Counted from the stretch's first letter, positions 1 to 9,905 are shown. The stretch: DNA of 64,000 nt from Lactiplantibacillus paraplantarum (GCF_003641145.1 NZ_CP032744.1:2728001-2792000); one strand, 5' to 3'. Notes: generated from the sequence alone by a model not told the origin. Numbers and translations are program-made.

Positions 1-990
1 AGTATTCCAACCGCTAACATCCAAACTCGTTAGTGCAGCACATCTATAAAATAAATACCGCGCGGAAACTAAGCTATCTGTTTTCCAGGCACTTACATCC
101 ACAGTCGCAAGATTCGAACAAGAAATAAACATCGAATTCATGCTGGTCACCTGGCTGACATTCCAACTTTTCGTTCCTACTTTAGTTAAAGCGGTGCAGC
201 TGGCAAACATCCGACTCATATCAGTGACATTTCCCGTCTGCCACTCATCGGTATCACCAATCGATGTCAAGGCTGTACAGCCATCAAACATCCCACTCAT
301 ATTAGTGACGGTTGAAAAATCAGTTTGACCAAAATCAACTGATGTCAACTTAGCATCCATGTAGAACATCTGTTGGGTACTGGTAACCCCATCCATTGAT
401 AGATTACTGAGGCCCGTAATCGTCGTCAAGTTTGTTAAGTTCGAAAACAAATAGGCATAATTTGGCGCTGTTGTAATCGTAATTACGCCCGTTATTTTGA
501 TACTCGTAATTGCTGTCGCATAATTCGCCCACGGTGACGCGCTTGCTAGTAAATATTGAAAGCTACCGCCACTTAGCGTTAATACGCCATCACTATCGAT
601 GGTCCACGATACCGTTCCCATCGTTCCCGAAGCCGGTAGCTCACCCGTCGTACTCGTTGTATCGTTTGCTGCCGTACTACTGGTTGAGCTAGAACTACTC
701 GAGCCATTGTCAGTCGTACTGCTACTAGAACTGCTTGATACGCTGCTAGTCGTATTGCCACTAGAACTGCTGTCATCAGTCGTGCTCGTCGTATCAGCGC
801 TCACCGCCATCACGTTCGTAGCTGCAACCTTGCTCACAGCAGTGTCGTCAGTCGACGAGGACGAAGCGCTCGTTGGCGTTGTTGTAGCAGCCTGGGTTGC
901 CAATGCAGGCACGATCATACTTAGTGGCGCACTTCCGCCTAAAATAAAACCAACGCTTAAAATCATTAACTTCGAAATTCGCCAACGCAC
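1..990 (-). CDS. BspA-like (DUF285) cell-surface protein, N-terminal part, runs off left edge
   Basis: Secreted surface protein read leftwards from a GTG at 990 that is preceded by an AGGAGG site. The frame stays open for 330 codons to the window edge. An N-terminal signal sequence (about residues 1-35, ending near ALA-TQA) is followed by a Ser/Thr-rich linker (about 36-115). After that come BspA/DUF285 repeats of about 23 residues with the recurring cores NVTDMSRMF, TNMSGMF and LTSLDVSGW. Such repeats are known from bacterial surface proteins, including the CscC class of lactobacillal csc clusters, which carry a C-terminal WxL domain. That end lies outside this window, so WxL is an inference. 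The small LPQTDE gene immediately upstream fits a csc arrangement. Likely role is attachment to, or use of, plant or host polymers. Confidence 0.85.
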   Translation of the reverse strand, partial: MRWRISKLMILSVGFILGGSAPLSMIVPALATQAATTTPTSASSSSTDDTAVSKVAATNVMAVSADTTSTTDDSSSSGNTTSSVSSSSSSSTTDNGSSSSSSTSSTAANDTTSTTGELPASGTMGTVSWTIDSDGVLTLSGGSFQYLLASASPWANYATAITSIKITGVITITTAPNYAYLFSNLTNLTTITGLSNLSMDGVTSTQQMFYMDAKLTSVDFGQTDFSTVTNMSGMFDGCTALTSIGDTDEWQTGNVTDMSRMFASCTALTKVGTKSWNVSQVTSMNSMFISCSNLATVDVSAWKTDSLVSARYLFYRCAALTSLDVSGWNT

Positions 991-1028
991 ACGATCACCT
1001 CCTATTTGGACATTGGTTGTCAGCCCAC

Positions 1029-1451
1029 TTATTCATGTAATACTGAATGCTGATAGCGTTCACATTTATTGCCATAGTATGCCGCCATTAATAATAAAAT
1101 TAATAGTAATAGTCCCATAATAACTAACAGCCACCGGCAGGCCTGCTCATCTGTTTGTGGTAAGTAGCCTCGCCAAGATGAACCTTGATTAGTTTGACGA
1201 TCATTTTTCCGATAAGCCCGGCTAGTTCTGGTTGAAATTTTCTTACTATCCGATTGTTTAGTTGCTTTTGTTATGGTGTCATGATGCTTAATCGTTGTTT
1301 GCGTATTTGTTGTTGAAGATGAGGTCGTCGTTTGTTGAAACGTCACTTGCGCTGTACTAGTATCATTGGCCCTAGCAATCATTGTTGGGGTAACAATGAC
1401 ACAAATGGCACCTATCATACCAACTAACCATGCTACCCATCGTCTCTTAAT
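1029..1451 (-). CDS. Small LPXTG-type wall-anchored protein (CscD-like)
   Basis: Small secreted protein with an N-terminal signal segment (MKRRWVAWLVGMIGAI and onward), a Thr/Ser-rich stretch, a C-terminal LPQTDE sortase motif, a hydrophobic helix and a short polar tail. Size and layout match CscD proteins, the small wall-anchored members of lactobacillal cell-surface complexes. It lies 38 bases upstream of the BspA-like gene in the same direction, so the two probably form one operon. Start choice: the only good ribosome site is GGAGG at 1460-1464. A TTG at 1466 overlaps that site and cannot use it. The correctly spaced in-frame codon is ATT at 1449-1451, which also gives a normal signal peptide. 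An ATT start is unusual and remains an inference. Confidence 0.7.
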   Translation of the reverse strand: MKRRWVAWLVGMIGAICVIVTPTMIARANDTSTAQVTFQQTTTSSSTTNTQTTIKHHDTITKATKQSDSKKISTRTSRAYRKNDRQTNQGSSWRGYLPQTDEQACRWLLVIMGLLLLILLLMAAYYGNKCERYQHSVLHE

Positions 1452-1832
1452 AACAATCGCCTCCAAGTAAGGTTTGATTGCTTAATCATTAACCTTTTAT
1501 GCACAGTTTGGCAAAACACTAACCTGGTATTTTAGCCATTAAGGTTTGCATACAAAAATAGATAACAGCCACTACCATTTCCCCTATTCACTATGTAATT
1601 ATAGCATTATTATTTTATAATGGTTAATGTTTTTTTAATATTTATTTCAAAAAAATTCACTAGCATAATCAATGCTCAGCACGTCCAAATTGGACATTAG
1701 GTTTAGCAGACTGCTGGCCGTTTATTTTCGCCAACTAATTGCTCAATATTACTATGACCAGTCAAGCAATTAAATTGCCACTTATATCTCAGTTTTAAAA
1801 CTGCTATATCACTACAGCCTATAATGCAAGAA

Positions 1833-1859
1833 AGTTGCCATCACTAAGAAATGGCAACT
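1833..1859 (-). terminator. Rho-independent terminator of the alpha/beta hydrolase gene
   Basis: Perfect 9-bp arms (AGTTGCCAT / ATGGCAACT) enclose a 9-base loop and are followed on the minus strand by a T-rich tail. It lies 41 bases past the hydrolase stop codon. The rest of the 1467-1899 gap is AT-rich and should hold the promoter of the small LPQTDE gene. No other gene is seen there. Confidence 0.7.
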
Positions 1860-1899
1860 GATTTAAGACAAATATTTAATTTGAAGATCACAGCCAACG

Positions 1900-2748
1900 C
1901 TAGTCTTTTTGCCCCCACTTATCCAAGATCAACTGGCCAATTTCCTGCCAATGAGTCTCAAGAACAAAGTGGCCACCATTTAATAAATGAACATCCACAT
2001 TAGGATCATCCTTAGCAAAGGCTTGCGCCCCTTGATAGACGAAGCTCAGATCATTCTTACCCCACGCCGCAATAATTTCCGGCTGATAAGTACGCACATA
2101 CTTTTGAAATACAGGATAGTTTTTCACATTATTTTGATAATCAAAGATTAAATCAGACTGGCGCTCCGCATAATCTGGTAAGCTCGTGTAAAAGATGTCC
2201 AGGCTGTAGCCATCTGGTGAAACCGAATTCGGTTGCTCGCCACCCTTATATTGTCCAATAATCGTTGCCGGTTTGAAAGCGGCCTGATAACTTTTCCGTA
2301 AGGCCGGCGTTGGGTGTTGCCAATAAGCTTCCCGGTCCGCCCACTTAGCACCTAAGCCTTCTTGATAAATATTGCCATTCTGACTCACGATTCCCAAAAT
2401 TCGTTCGGGGTACTTCACGGCAATGCCAAAACCAATTGGTGCCCCGTAGTCAAAGACATACATATAAAACTTGTCGATATTCATAACGGTTAAGAAAACT
2501 TCAACATAGTTAGTCAAATTCTCAAATGTATAATCAAACGTGTCATGCGCCGGTGCAGCCGATTGACCAAAACCAATAAAATCAGGTGCAATCACGTGAA
2601 AGTCCTTAGCCAGCATTGGCATCAAATTGCGAAAAAGATGGCTGGCCGTTGGAAAACCATGTAACAACAAGAATACCGGTTTATCTGGTGATCCTGCTTC
2701 TCGATAAAACATTTCTAGTCCCTGAACCTTAACCGTTGCAAATTTCAT
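1900..2748 (-). CDS. Alpha/beta hydrolase (haloalkane dehalogenase/epoxide hydrolase-like)
   Basis: Cytosolic alpha/beta-hydrolase of about 282 residues. The oxyanion-loop motif LLLHGFPT lies near residue 30. The nucleophile elbow reads VFDYGAP, so the nucleophile is Asp rather than Ser, as in haloalkane dehalogenases and epoxide hydrolases. The C-terminal NGGHFVLE supplies the catalytic His. The start at 2748 is chosen because GAGG sits 8 bases upstream; an in-frame ATG at 2784 has no ribosome site. The substrate cannot be read from the sequence. It is divergent from a LysR gene that is the obvious candidate regulator. Confidence 0.85.
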   Translation of the reverse strand: MKFATVKVQGLEMFYREAGSPDKPVFLLLHGFPTASHLFRNLMPMLAKDFHVIAPDFIGFGQSAAPAHDTFDYTFENLTNYVEVFLTVMNIDKFYMYVFDYGAPIGFGIAVKYPERILGIVSQNGNIYQEGLGAKWADREAYWQHPTPALRKSYQAAFKPATIIGQYKGGEQPNSVSPDGYSLDIFYTSLPDYAERQSDLIFDYQNNVKNYPVFQKYVRTYQPEIIAAWGKNDLSFVYQGAQAFAKDDPNVDVHLLNGGHFVLETHWQEIGQLILDKWGQKD

Positions 2749-2866
2749 CTTAAGTACCTCGTCTCTTTTATTTAACAAATTCATTGTAAGACCAATTTGA
2801 CATATAATAAACTACGAGATGACGAAGTTGGCCATCTCAAATCAAGATAGCAAGGAGCTCCTTACC

Positions 2867-3721
2867 GTGAATACGGATACCCTTAAAATGTTCATCACCA
2901 TTGCGCAAGCGGGTAGCATTTCAGCTGCTGCTCAGCAACTAGGCTATGCCCAGTCTAATATTTCCACTAAGCTCCAACAACTGGAGCGTGATTTGAATAC
3001 TCGGCTATTTTACCGTAATAATCGGGGGATCGTCTTAACAGCCACCGGTCAGCAATTACTGCAACGAGCAAGCCAAATCGTGCAGCTAACCGACAGAACC
3101 ATCACTGACATTCAGCATCCCAATGATGTTCGGGGTAGACTACGATTAGGAACGCTTCAAGCCGCCGCTTCGACCTTTCTTCCCCCAATCTTGTCACACT
3201 ACCATCAACACTATCCTAAAGTAACCTTGACAATTCAAACAGGTACGACCTTGACTAATACACAAGCAGTCCTAAATTATCAAGTTGATGGTGCAATTAT
3301 CGGTGGCACCGTCAATGATGACGCCCTAATTTCGATACCATTAATGCAGGAACCACTTTGCCTCATCACTGCTACTTCATCAATGGCTGACATTCACCAC
3401 ACTCCCATCCTCGTCTTTCCAGTCGGGTGTGCTTACCGCAAAACACTGGAACGTTGGCTTGATTCCCAACAGATCACCCTTCATTATCCCGTGGAATTCG
3501 ACTACTTAAATGCAATCATCGCGAGTGTCAGCGCTGGTCTGGGCATGAGCATTTTACCCACGCGCGTCGTGCAACCGTATGTTGATGCGGGGGTGTTAAA
3601 TGCCGTGACCTTACCAGCGCCATTTGCAACGCTCCCCGTCACTTTTATTTATCGCCAGGATACCGTGATGAGTGCCCCATTTGACCACTTTATTACTGCA
3701 ATTAGGCACTACCATGACTAA
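2867..3721 (+). CDS. LysR-family transcriptional regulator
   Basis: Typical LysR protein of about 284 residues. The N-terminal winged HTH (FITIAQAGSISAAAQQLGYA, then SNISTKLQQLE) is followed by a substrate-binding domain (RLRLGTLQAAAS and onward). The start is placed at GTG 2867, which has AAGGAG 9 bases upstream and begins right before the HTH; an earlier in-frame ATG at 2819 has no ribosome site. The gene is divergent from the alpha/beta hydrolase across a 118-bp shared promoter region. By family habit it probably controls that gene and itself. The effector is unknown. Confidence 0.85.
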   Translation: MNTDTLKMFITIAQAGSISAAAQQLGYAQSNISTKLQQLERDLNTRLFYRNNRGIVLTATGQQLLQRASQIVQLTDRTITDIQHPNDVRGRLRLGTLQAAASTFLPPILSHYHQHYPKVTLTIQTGTTLTNTQAVLNYQVDGAIIGGTVNDDALISIPLMQEPLCLITATSSMADIHHTPILVFPVGCAYRKTLERWLDSQQITLHYPVEFDYLNAIIASVSAGLGMSILPTRVVQPYVDAGVLNAVTLPAPFATLPVTFIYRQDTVMSAPFDHFITAIRHYHD

Positions 3722-3851
3722 TAATGTGCGCCATTGTGCTAGTGTTTTTAGTCTAAATCATGCCGCATGGTACCAAAACAGTTTTAATTACAGCGTCGAA
3801 ACCACCGTTACTGGCGGCAACGACAACTTCAATTGATACTCAGTTGACAGC

Positions 3852-3896
3852 AAGGGGCCTAACGGTTATCCACAGTGGATAACCGTTAGGCCCCTT
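3852..3896. terminator. Bidirectional terminator between LysR and antiporter genes
   Basis: A near-perfect 45-bp palindrome centred on 3874, with 22-bp arms and A/T runs on both sides, lies between two convergent genes. It can end transcription from either side. The 3722-3851 stretch before it holds a short readable remnant but no supported gene. Confidence 0.8.
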
Positions 3897-3950
3897 TAAA
3901 GTATTGTGGATAACCCTACCTGTAATCGAGTTCAGCAACCATCCGGCCAA

Positions 3951-5555
3951 CTAATCTTTGACGCCATACTCCAACACCACCATTTCTGCCATCGTAATCT
4001 CGTGATAGAGTTGGTTAAAAAGATCCTCACTGATTGCATGGGTCTCATCATATTGTTGCTGCAAATAATCACGTTCGGTTTGAAAGACTTGCCGATAAAT
4101 TACCATTAGTTCACGCATTTGATTGGCCGTATATTCTGGATGCTGAACCATTCGGCGCCACTCCGCAATGAACTGTCGCATACTCGTATGTCCATTTTGC
4201 GACCGCAAGTCAAACGCTACCGCGTCCTTAAATTCTTGTGGTATCGTCATTTGTTGCACTCGGTTAACCCCAGCGTCAATCATCTGTTGACGAATACCAG
4301 CTATCCGTACCGTAGCAGTCGGGTCGGTCGGAATACTGGGTAGTAGCCAGCGAAAAATAATGGTTGGTACTAACAAACTTAAAATAATCAATAAACTTTC
4401 GGACATCAAAACCAAATTAAAGTCCGCTGTTTTGACTTGCGTTTCGGCGACCGTAAATGCCAAGGCAAAAGTGACAGCTCCATGAATTCCACCCAGCGCA
4501 AAAATCCAGGCTTCCCGTCTCGCCAAATGGTGTACTAGCCGAACATAGCCATAACGTGCAAATAAGTTAGCTAAGTACAGCGCTATCCCAATGACGATCC
4601 AAATTAACGAGCCGTCATAAGAAACTGAGCGATCTAATGCGGTCCGTAATAGCATGATGCCCAGCACGATAAAGACAATGCTATTCAAAATATCGCTCAT
4701 CAAGCCAACCAGCTGATGAATATCACTCGCCAGTTGTGGATTAGCTAACGAACTCCGCTCACCCTCAGCATTATGAACTAGTCCAGCGACAACGACCGCA
4801 ATAATTCCAGAAACGCCTAGTGCCTCAGCACCAAAGTAGAGGACAAACGGGGTCATGACATAAATTATTTTTAATGGCGTCCCATTATTATACGTGTTAT
4901 TAATAAAATTAAGTCGAGAACGCAGCATTTTCTGCCGAACATAGACAATCAATCCACTGATGGCACCCCCAAAAACGATTCCGCCACCCGCAGCATAGAC
5001 GAAATCCCACAATGTCTGTGAATAATTAATATACCCATTGACGTACCAGAGCGTTGCCATATTCAACAAGATAATCCCAGAAGCATCATTGAACAGCGAC
5101 TCCAACTTTAAGCTAGTCTGTTCACGACGTGGTAATATCCTTCCCATCGTGACCGATTCCGTAGCAGTGGCGTCGGTTGGCGTACTAATTGCTGCCAAAA
5201 TGAATGCGAGCGGCAGTCCCACGCCAGCTAATAACTGCGTTCCAATTCCAGCTGCCACTGCACACAAAACGACCATTCCAACGGTTAAACTAATGATTTC
5301 CCGCACATGGCGGCCAACAAGGTTAAGGCGTGTATTTTGGCCCTCAAAATAAAGTAATGGGGCTACAATCAGCCCAATAAAGACTTCCGAATTAAATTGT
5401 TCAACTAATCCATTCAAAAATGGCACGACCGCAATCAACGCACCAATTAGCATACTCACGTAATTAACCGAGAGTCGTGGTAACAACTGACGATTGGTCA
5501 CAATACTGACCAGCGCTGCGACTACCAACACCGCGGTCGAAATAAGTAACGCCAT
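3951..5555 (-). CDS. Na+/H+ antiporter, CPA1 (NhaP/NapA-like) family
   Basis: Integral membrane cation/proton exchanger of 534 residues. About 12 hydrophobic segments fill residues 1-410, and a soluble C-terminal tail of about 120 residues follows, a usual CPA1 layout. The ion-binding region shows STPTDATATESV and then LESLFNDASGI, the paired Asp motifs of this family. Expected function is Na+ export and pH homeostasis. The ATG is preceded by GGGGG at 7 bases spacing. It appears monocistronic, with its own promoter region to the right and the shared palindromic terminator to the left. Confidence 0.88.
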   Translation of the reverse strand: MALLISTAVLVVAALVSIVTNRQLLPRLSVNYVSMLIGALIAVVPFLNGLVEQFNSEVFIGLIVAPLLYFEGQNTRLNLVGRHVREIISLTVGMVVLCAVAAGIGTQLLAGVGLPLAFILAAISTPTDATATESVTMGRILPRREQTSLKLESLFNDASGIILLNMATLWYVNGYINYSQTLWDFVYAAGGGIVFGGAISGLIVYVRQKMLRSRLNFINNTYNNGTPLKIIYVMTPFVLYFGAEALGVSGIIAVVVAGLVHNAEGERSSLANPQLASDIHQLVGLMSDILNSIVFIVLGIMLLRTALDRSVSYDGSLIWIVIGIALYLANLFARYGYVRLVHHLARREAWIFALGGIHGAVTFALAFTVAETQVKTADFNLVLMSESLLIILSLLVPTIIFRWLLPSIPTDPTATVRIAGIRQQMIDAGVNRVQQMTIPQEFKDAVAFDLRSQNGHTSMRQFIAEWRRMVQHPEYTANQMRELMVIYRQVFQTERDYLQQQYDETHAISEDLFNQLYHEITMAEMVVLEYGVKD

Positions 5556-5798
5556 CTTGATTCCCCCTTTTTTAATTAAAATAACTAATATTGATTATTC
5601 TCAGTTTAATGCAGTTTGTAAAGCAAGCGCACTTTGCAATGCTCACGGTGATACAGATTCAGTGCAGCATCTGATTAACTTCAATTGTTAATCAACAAGT
5701 TTCATCAAGTGATTTTTTCATCATTAACACCATTATCATCTATCTCTCAGGTAGCAGCCACTCGTAGCAAGCGACGCTTTAAACTTCAGTATTAGACC

Positions 5799-5846
5799 AA
5801 ACTAGCGCGGCAAGAATGAAAGCTCACATTCTTGCCGCACTAGTTT
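5799..5846 (-). terminator. Hairpin terminator after nudC
   Basis: 20-bp arms (one mismatch) separated by 8 bases lie 52 bases beyond the NudC stop. The T-run on the minus strand is weak. The rest of the 5556-5898 gap is AT-rich and must contain the antiporter promoter. No gene is seen. Confidence 0.6.
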
Positions 5847-5898
5847 AATCAATCATTTAAAGCTTGATTCCAACTTTCGACATATTCCAAAACCAAAA

Positions 5899-6723
5899 CT
5901 ATTTTTCCTGATGATGCCGAAACGCTTCAATCATCGTCCATGTCAAGCTCGTATTCGTATCATTATGCGGAATCTGATCGCGCTGGAACCATTGCGCCTT
6001 AGCTAGTTCATCCGTTTCGAGCTCAATAGCCACGTTCTCGTTAAGATCCGCGAAGTACCCCGCCAATAATGAATGCGATGGTGCCCACGGTTGACTACCA
6101 AAATACCGAATATTATGAACCTCAAGCCCCACCTCCTCGAAGACTTCCCGCCGAACGGTATCTTCAAAGGTCTCACCAATTTCAGTATAGCCCGAGATCA
6201 ATGAGAAATGATTATAGCCAGACAAAAACTTGGTCATCAAGATTTTATCACCATTGGTCACCCCGACAATAATTGCCGGCATAATCGTTGGATAGATGGT
6301 CTGTCCACATGCCGCACAAACAAGTGAACGTTCAGTCGCCCCCGGATGGAGTGGCTGACCACAATGCCCACAAAATCGTTTCGTATCGTACCACCAAGCC
6401 AAATGGGCCGCCGTCGCACTACTGAATGCTAACCAGGCCGGTGTTAGATTACGAAAATCGCGAGTTGTGCCAACCGTATACTGATCCTTAGCCTCGGCCT
6501 CAACATCGACCCAGAAAAAGGCTGCTTGGTCTACTGCCAGCAAGTATTGATACTGGTCGGCAGTAAATGCCCAATCTGCGGTGACCGCTTCGTACTTAGG
6601 CAAGGTCCCATTGATAAGTAGGACCTGTTGTTGACGCCCAATAAGCACATAGTCGCCAGGACGCGGAGACCGTTGTTGATCATTTTGATTTTTTAAAACG
6701 TGTGGTTGAATATCTTGAAACAT
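5899..6723 (-). CDS. nudC: NAD+ diphosphatase / NADH pyrophosphatase (Nudix)
   Basis: Cytosolic Nudix hydrolase that cleaves NAD(H) to NMN(H) and AMP, and in the family also removes NAD caps from RNA. The 274 residues show all NudC marks in order: a variable N-terminal domain, a zinc ribbon (FCGHCG ... CAACG), the Nudix box (G-x5-E-x7-REVFEEVG), and the diagnostic SQPWAPSHSLL after the box. Length is normal for the family. It stands alone between its own promoter region (6724-6861) and a terminator. Confidence 0.93.
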   Translation of the reverse strand: MFQDIQPHVLKNQNDQQRSPRPGDYVLIGRQQQVLLINGTLPKYEAVTADWAFTADQYQYLLAVDQAAFFWVDVEAEAKDQYTVGTTRDFRNLTPAWLAFSSATAAHLAWWYDTKRFCGHCGQPLHPGATERSLVCAACGQTIYPTIMPAIIVGVTNGDKILMTKFLSGYNHFSLISGYTEIGETFEDTVRREVFEEVGLEVHNIRYFGSQPWAPSHSLLAGYFADLNENVAIELETDELAKAQWFQRDQIPHNDTNTSLTWTMIEAFRHHQEK

Positions 6724-6861
6724 GTTGGGCCCACTTTCCTGTATAAATTCGTTAAATTAAGAACAATGCTTTCATTATACCGGAAAGCCGCTACTAGGAT
6801 AATAATTTTATCTCAGCAATAACGCGGCGTACTTTATTAATTAGCACACTCCATAGCCTAC

Positions 6862-7872
6862 TTATACCGATTGATCTAATCCGAAATCAATCAAGGAATG
6901 GGCTGTATCAATCACAGTTTCTTCAGGCCGATGCTGTATCCAGCCCAAATCATGTTCAGCCGCTCTAGTAGTATGTCGCGATTGCCGATTAAGCATGGGG
7001 ACTAATGACCGCATACTTGGTACAAATCGGGCCACTACTTTAGTACCCCAGTTAGGCAACAGTCGAATCTTAATCTTTTTTTCAGGAAATTCATTTTGAT
7101 AACAACGGGCAACGTCAGCCATCGACATCGTTTGTGAGGCCGCTAAGTAACGCTGATCAATTGCCACATCACTTTCAAATGCTAGCCGGTGTAGATGAGC
7201 TAAATCGCGAACATCTGAAATTTCAAGTGGCACATGTGGAATCATTGGTAGGCCATGCAATAATTGGCCTAAGATGCGATCCGAACTAACTGCCCGTGAC
7301 GACAAAATTGGTCCAAAGATAGCTCCTGGCAAGATGGTGGTTAATGCCAACTGATTAGCCCGTGCATATTGCCATGCGGCCCGCTCAGACTCAACTTTTG
7401 AAATGCGATATGGGTCTAAATCTGGATTGTGAATATCTGTCCAGAAACTTTCATCTAATACCGCCGTGCTGCCATGTTCGGGTGTCGACGCGGCCTGCGA
7501 GCTTGTCATCACGATTCGTTTCACTCCAGCCTTTTTAGCGGCACGTAATACGGTTAACGCACCGTTTTTAGCAACGCTAACAAGTTCATCAACGGTTTGC
7601 GTGCCGTTGCCCATTGGTGAAGCCACGTGGATAACCCCTTGGGCACCACGCATGTTTTCGACCCAACCAGCAGACTGGGTCAAGTCCGCTTCAAAAAAGC
7701 TAAGATTAGCCAATTCTTGCGGTGTCACTACTTTTTCAAAAGTCTCAGTTAACTGACTAATTTTACTAGTCGACCGAATACTAGTAGCCACTTGATAACC
7801 GGCTTTCAAGAACTCAACAATTACCCAACCTGCAACAAATCCTGTACCGCCCGTAACAATTACTTTTTTCAT
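6862..7872 (-). CDS. Extended SDR: NAD(P)-dependent epimerase / dihydroflavonol-reductase-like
   Basis: Extended short-chain dehydrogenase of 336 residues. It has the N-terminal nucleotide-binding motif GGTGFVAG, the catalytic pair YRISK, and MTSSQA upstream of it for the Ser. The closest annotated relatives are usually called aldehyde or dihydroflavonol reductases. The true carbonyl substrate is unknown. It is divergent from a TetR gene, with a dyad operator between them, so induction through that repressor is likely. Confidence 0.85.
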   Translation of the reverse strand: MKKVIVTGGTGFVAGWVIVEFLKAGYQVATSIRSTSKISQLTETFEKVVTPQELANLSFFEADLTQSAGWVENMRGAQGVIHVASPMGNGTQTVDELVSVAKNGALTVLRAAKKAGVKRIVMTSSQAASTPEHGSTAVLDESFWTDIHNPDLDPYRISKVESERAAWQYARANQLALTTILPGAIFGPILSSRAVSSDRILGQLLHGLPMIPHVPLEISDVRDLAHLHRLAFESDVAIDQRYLAASQTMSMADVARCYQNEFPEKKIKIRLLPNWGTKVVARFVPSMRSLVPMLNRQSRHTTRAAEHDLGWIQHRPEETVIDTAHSLIDFGLDQSV

Positions 7873-7896
7873 TGCTATTAATCTCCTAATATTTTT

Positions 7897-7929
7897 ATTT
7901 AGACAAATAATACTTTAATCTGTCTAAAT
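7897..7929. promoter_or_regulatory. Candidate TetR operator between reductase and tetR
   Basis: Inverted repeat with 9-bp arms (ATTTAGACA / TGTCTAAAT) separated by 15 bases in the 98-bp divergent promoter. It lies just upstream of a TATAAT (about 7942-7947) serving the TetR gene, so binding could block both genes. Confidence 0.6.
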
Positions 7930-7970
7930 AATCAAATATTTGTTATAATTATTTTATGGAGGTATCGACA

Positions 7971-8609
7971 ATGGATCCTAAAAAAGAACTCATCATCAAA
8001 TTCAACCACATTATTTTAATTCAAGGCTTTACCCGTTTTTCAATGGTCGACCTAGCCAAAATGGCTAATATCAGTCGTGCCAAACTGTACATTTATTTTA
8101 AAAATAAAGACGAAATCGTTGCAGCCGTTGTGGAACGTCACTTACGTTTCACCCAAAAGTACCCCGTACCTAGCCAAGCACAAGCTGATAATTTGCTGCC
8201 AACAATGCTCAATGCCTGGCTACTGATGGGATCGACCACAACCTTATTCGAACAAGAATTACAACAAACCTATCCCCAACTAGCGCGTCGACTCAACCAA
8301 GCCATCACTAAGTACTTTGCCGACGTCCAGCAATACTATCAACAGGCTCAAACGGCTAACCTAATCATCGACACTGTCTCCACAGAATACTTAATGTTCC
8401 AAAACAAACTAAATATTCGGGGCATCTTGCAACAAGTTCAATTAGGTGAATTAACACTAGAACAAGGTGAACACTACCTCAAAGAAAGTAGTACCTTTCA
8501 ATTACAGGCCATGTTCGTTGCGCCAGTTCCACAACCTACACCAGAAGTGTTGGCACTTGAAAAAACGATTATTAATGAATATTACGATACTTATTCACTG
8601 ACCAACTAA
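7971..8609 (+). CDS. TetR-family transcriptional regulator
   Basis: 212-residue regulator. The N-terminal TetR helix-turn-helix (FSMVDLAKMANISRAKLYIY, then FKNKDEIV) is followed by an all-helical ligand domain without recognisable residues. The start is ATG 7971 because GGAGG lies 8 bases upstream; the upstream ATG at 7956 contains that ribosome site. It is divergent from the SDR gene and probably represses it and itself through the dyad at 7897-7929. Confidence 0.85.
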   Translation: MDPKKELIIKFNHIILIQGFTRFSMVDLAKMANISRAKLYIYFKNKDEIVAAVVERHLRFTQKYPVPSQAQADNLLPTMLNAWLLMGSTTTLFEQELQQTYPQLARRLNQAITKYFADVQQYYQQAQTANLIIDTVSTEYLMFQNKLNIRGILQQVQLGELTLEQGEHYLKESSTFQLQAMFVAPVPQPTPEVLALEKTIINEYYDTYSLTN

Positions 8610-8861
8610 CATTGATTAGCCTAATTATTATTGTTGCGCGCCTATAACTAATTGAAATGTCAGTGGCTAGTATTGTCTACGTTATACTTGTACTCAGCAT
8701 ACCGGCGCCATCGTGCATGCACCTTATGATTTTTTACAAGCTCTTTCACCTGCACAACTACAATTAACAAAATAATTTAATTTGCTGACAATCAGTTATC
8801 ATATCCATCATCAGTAATGATCCAGTGGCAGCCATAAACATACTAAGATTGGGACAAAACT

Positions 8862-8909
8862 AATTGTGCTCGGCTTTTTGAGAAAAGACCCAAGAAGCCG
8901 AGCACAATT
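8862..8909. terminator. Strong hairpin terminator downstream of tetR
   Basis: 15-bp perfect arms, AATTGTGCTCGGCTT and its complement, are followed by TTTTT. It serves convergent genes. The rest of 8610-9014 shows no gene. Confidence 0.75.
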
Positions 8910-9014
8910 TTTCTGTCAATATTGTCGAAACGTGCGCCAAAATTCATCTGTAGTTGGTCATCAAGTCCCAACCAAGCGCATTCCTGCCTGATAACGCACT
9001 ATTCATTAAACCGA

Positions 9015-9905
9015 TCAAGATGTCATCATTTGGATTAATTGCCGTAATAACAGTGATGACTTAGTTTCATTAAACAATGCCACAATATCATAGCCTTGCT
9101 GCACCCCATCCGCAATCGGTAAATAAGCAACCTGCGTATCACTTTCAGGGGACACTAATCCCGCCGGATAAAATGCGAAAGCTTGGTTAAGCGCGACCAA
9201 CAAGTGCATCTGTTCAGCACTAGCAACCCGTCGGATCTGGTTATAATTGTGAATAAACGGTGTACTTGCTAAAAAGCTCTCCAACAAGAACGTTGAACTT
9301 TCTGGACTATAGTATAGGATTGGCAATGTCGTTAACGCTGATGGTGGTAATTCTGCCAACTCACTCAATGGATTTAACCGACTCACCCCGATGACCATCT
9401 GATTATGATAAATTGGTACGGCTTTTAACTTAGTTGCAGCCGTAATCGCAGGGCGACCATAACTAATTGATAAAGCCAAATCCAACGCACCATCCGCCAC
9501 TTGTTGTGTCAAATGTTCATTACTACCTTGGCGAATGATGAGTTGCAATGCCGAATATTTCTTTTTTAATGCGTATAACGCATTCAATAATAGTTATTGC
9601 TCAAAGGCCGAGAAATACCCCACCCGTAAAACCTGATTCGTTGGGGTCGCAAATTGATGTAACTCGGTCAAGGCCGTCGTATAATTATTCACAATATCCT
9701 GAGCTGAAGCCCAAAACAACCGACCTTGCGGGGTCAACTGAATTTTGTTATGGCCACGTTCAAATAATGTCACTTGTAATTCATTTTCTAATTGTGTCAT
9801 TTATTTTGACACCGTGCGCTGTGAGCGATACTCATGGGCCGCAACCTGTTGAAAGCTTCCATACTGCACCACTTTTAAAAACGTCTGTAACCGATCAAGA
9901 TCCAT
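9015..9905 (-). pseudogene. LysR-family regulator broken by two in-frame stop codons
   Basis: A complete LysR frame begins at ATG 9905 with GGAG 8 bases upstream. It reads MDLDRLQTFLKVVQYGSF as a normal HTH start and runs in one frame to 9015. Two TAA codons interrupt it, at 9801-9803 (context TVSK*MTQLENEL) and 9594-9596 (context FEQ*LLLNALY). Both are consistent with CAA-to-TAA changes, since Gln fits both places. No frameshift is needed. Divergent orientation to the flavoprotein gene suggests it was that gene's regulator. Without suppression the product is a 34-residue HTH stub. Confidence 0.85.

Noticed and set aside
599..1120. Plus-strand frame of 173 codons with hydrophobic composition
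   Set aside because: Opposite the Ser/Thr linker of the BspA-like gene, whose signal peptide, ribosome site and repeats are clear on the minus strand.
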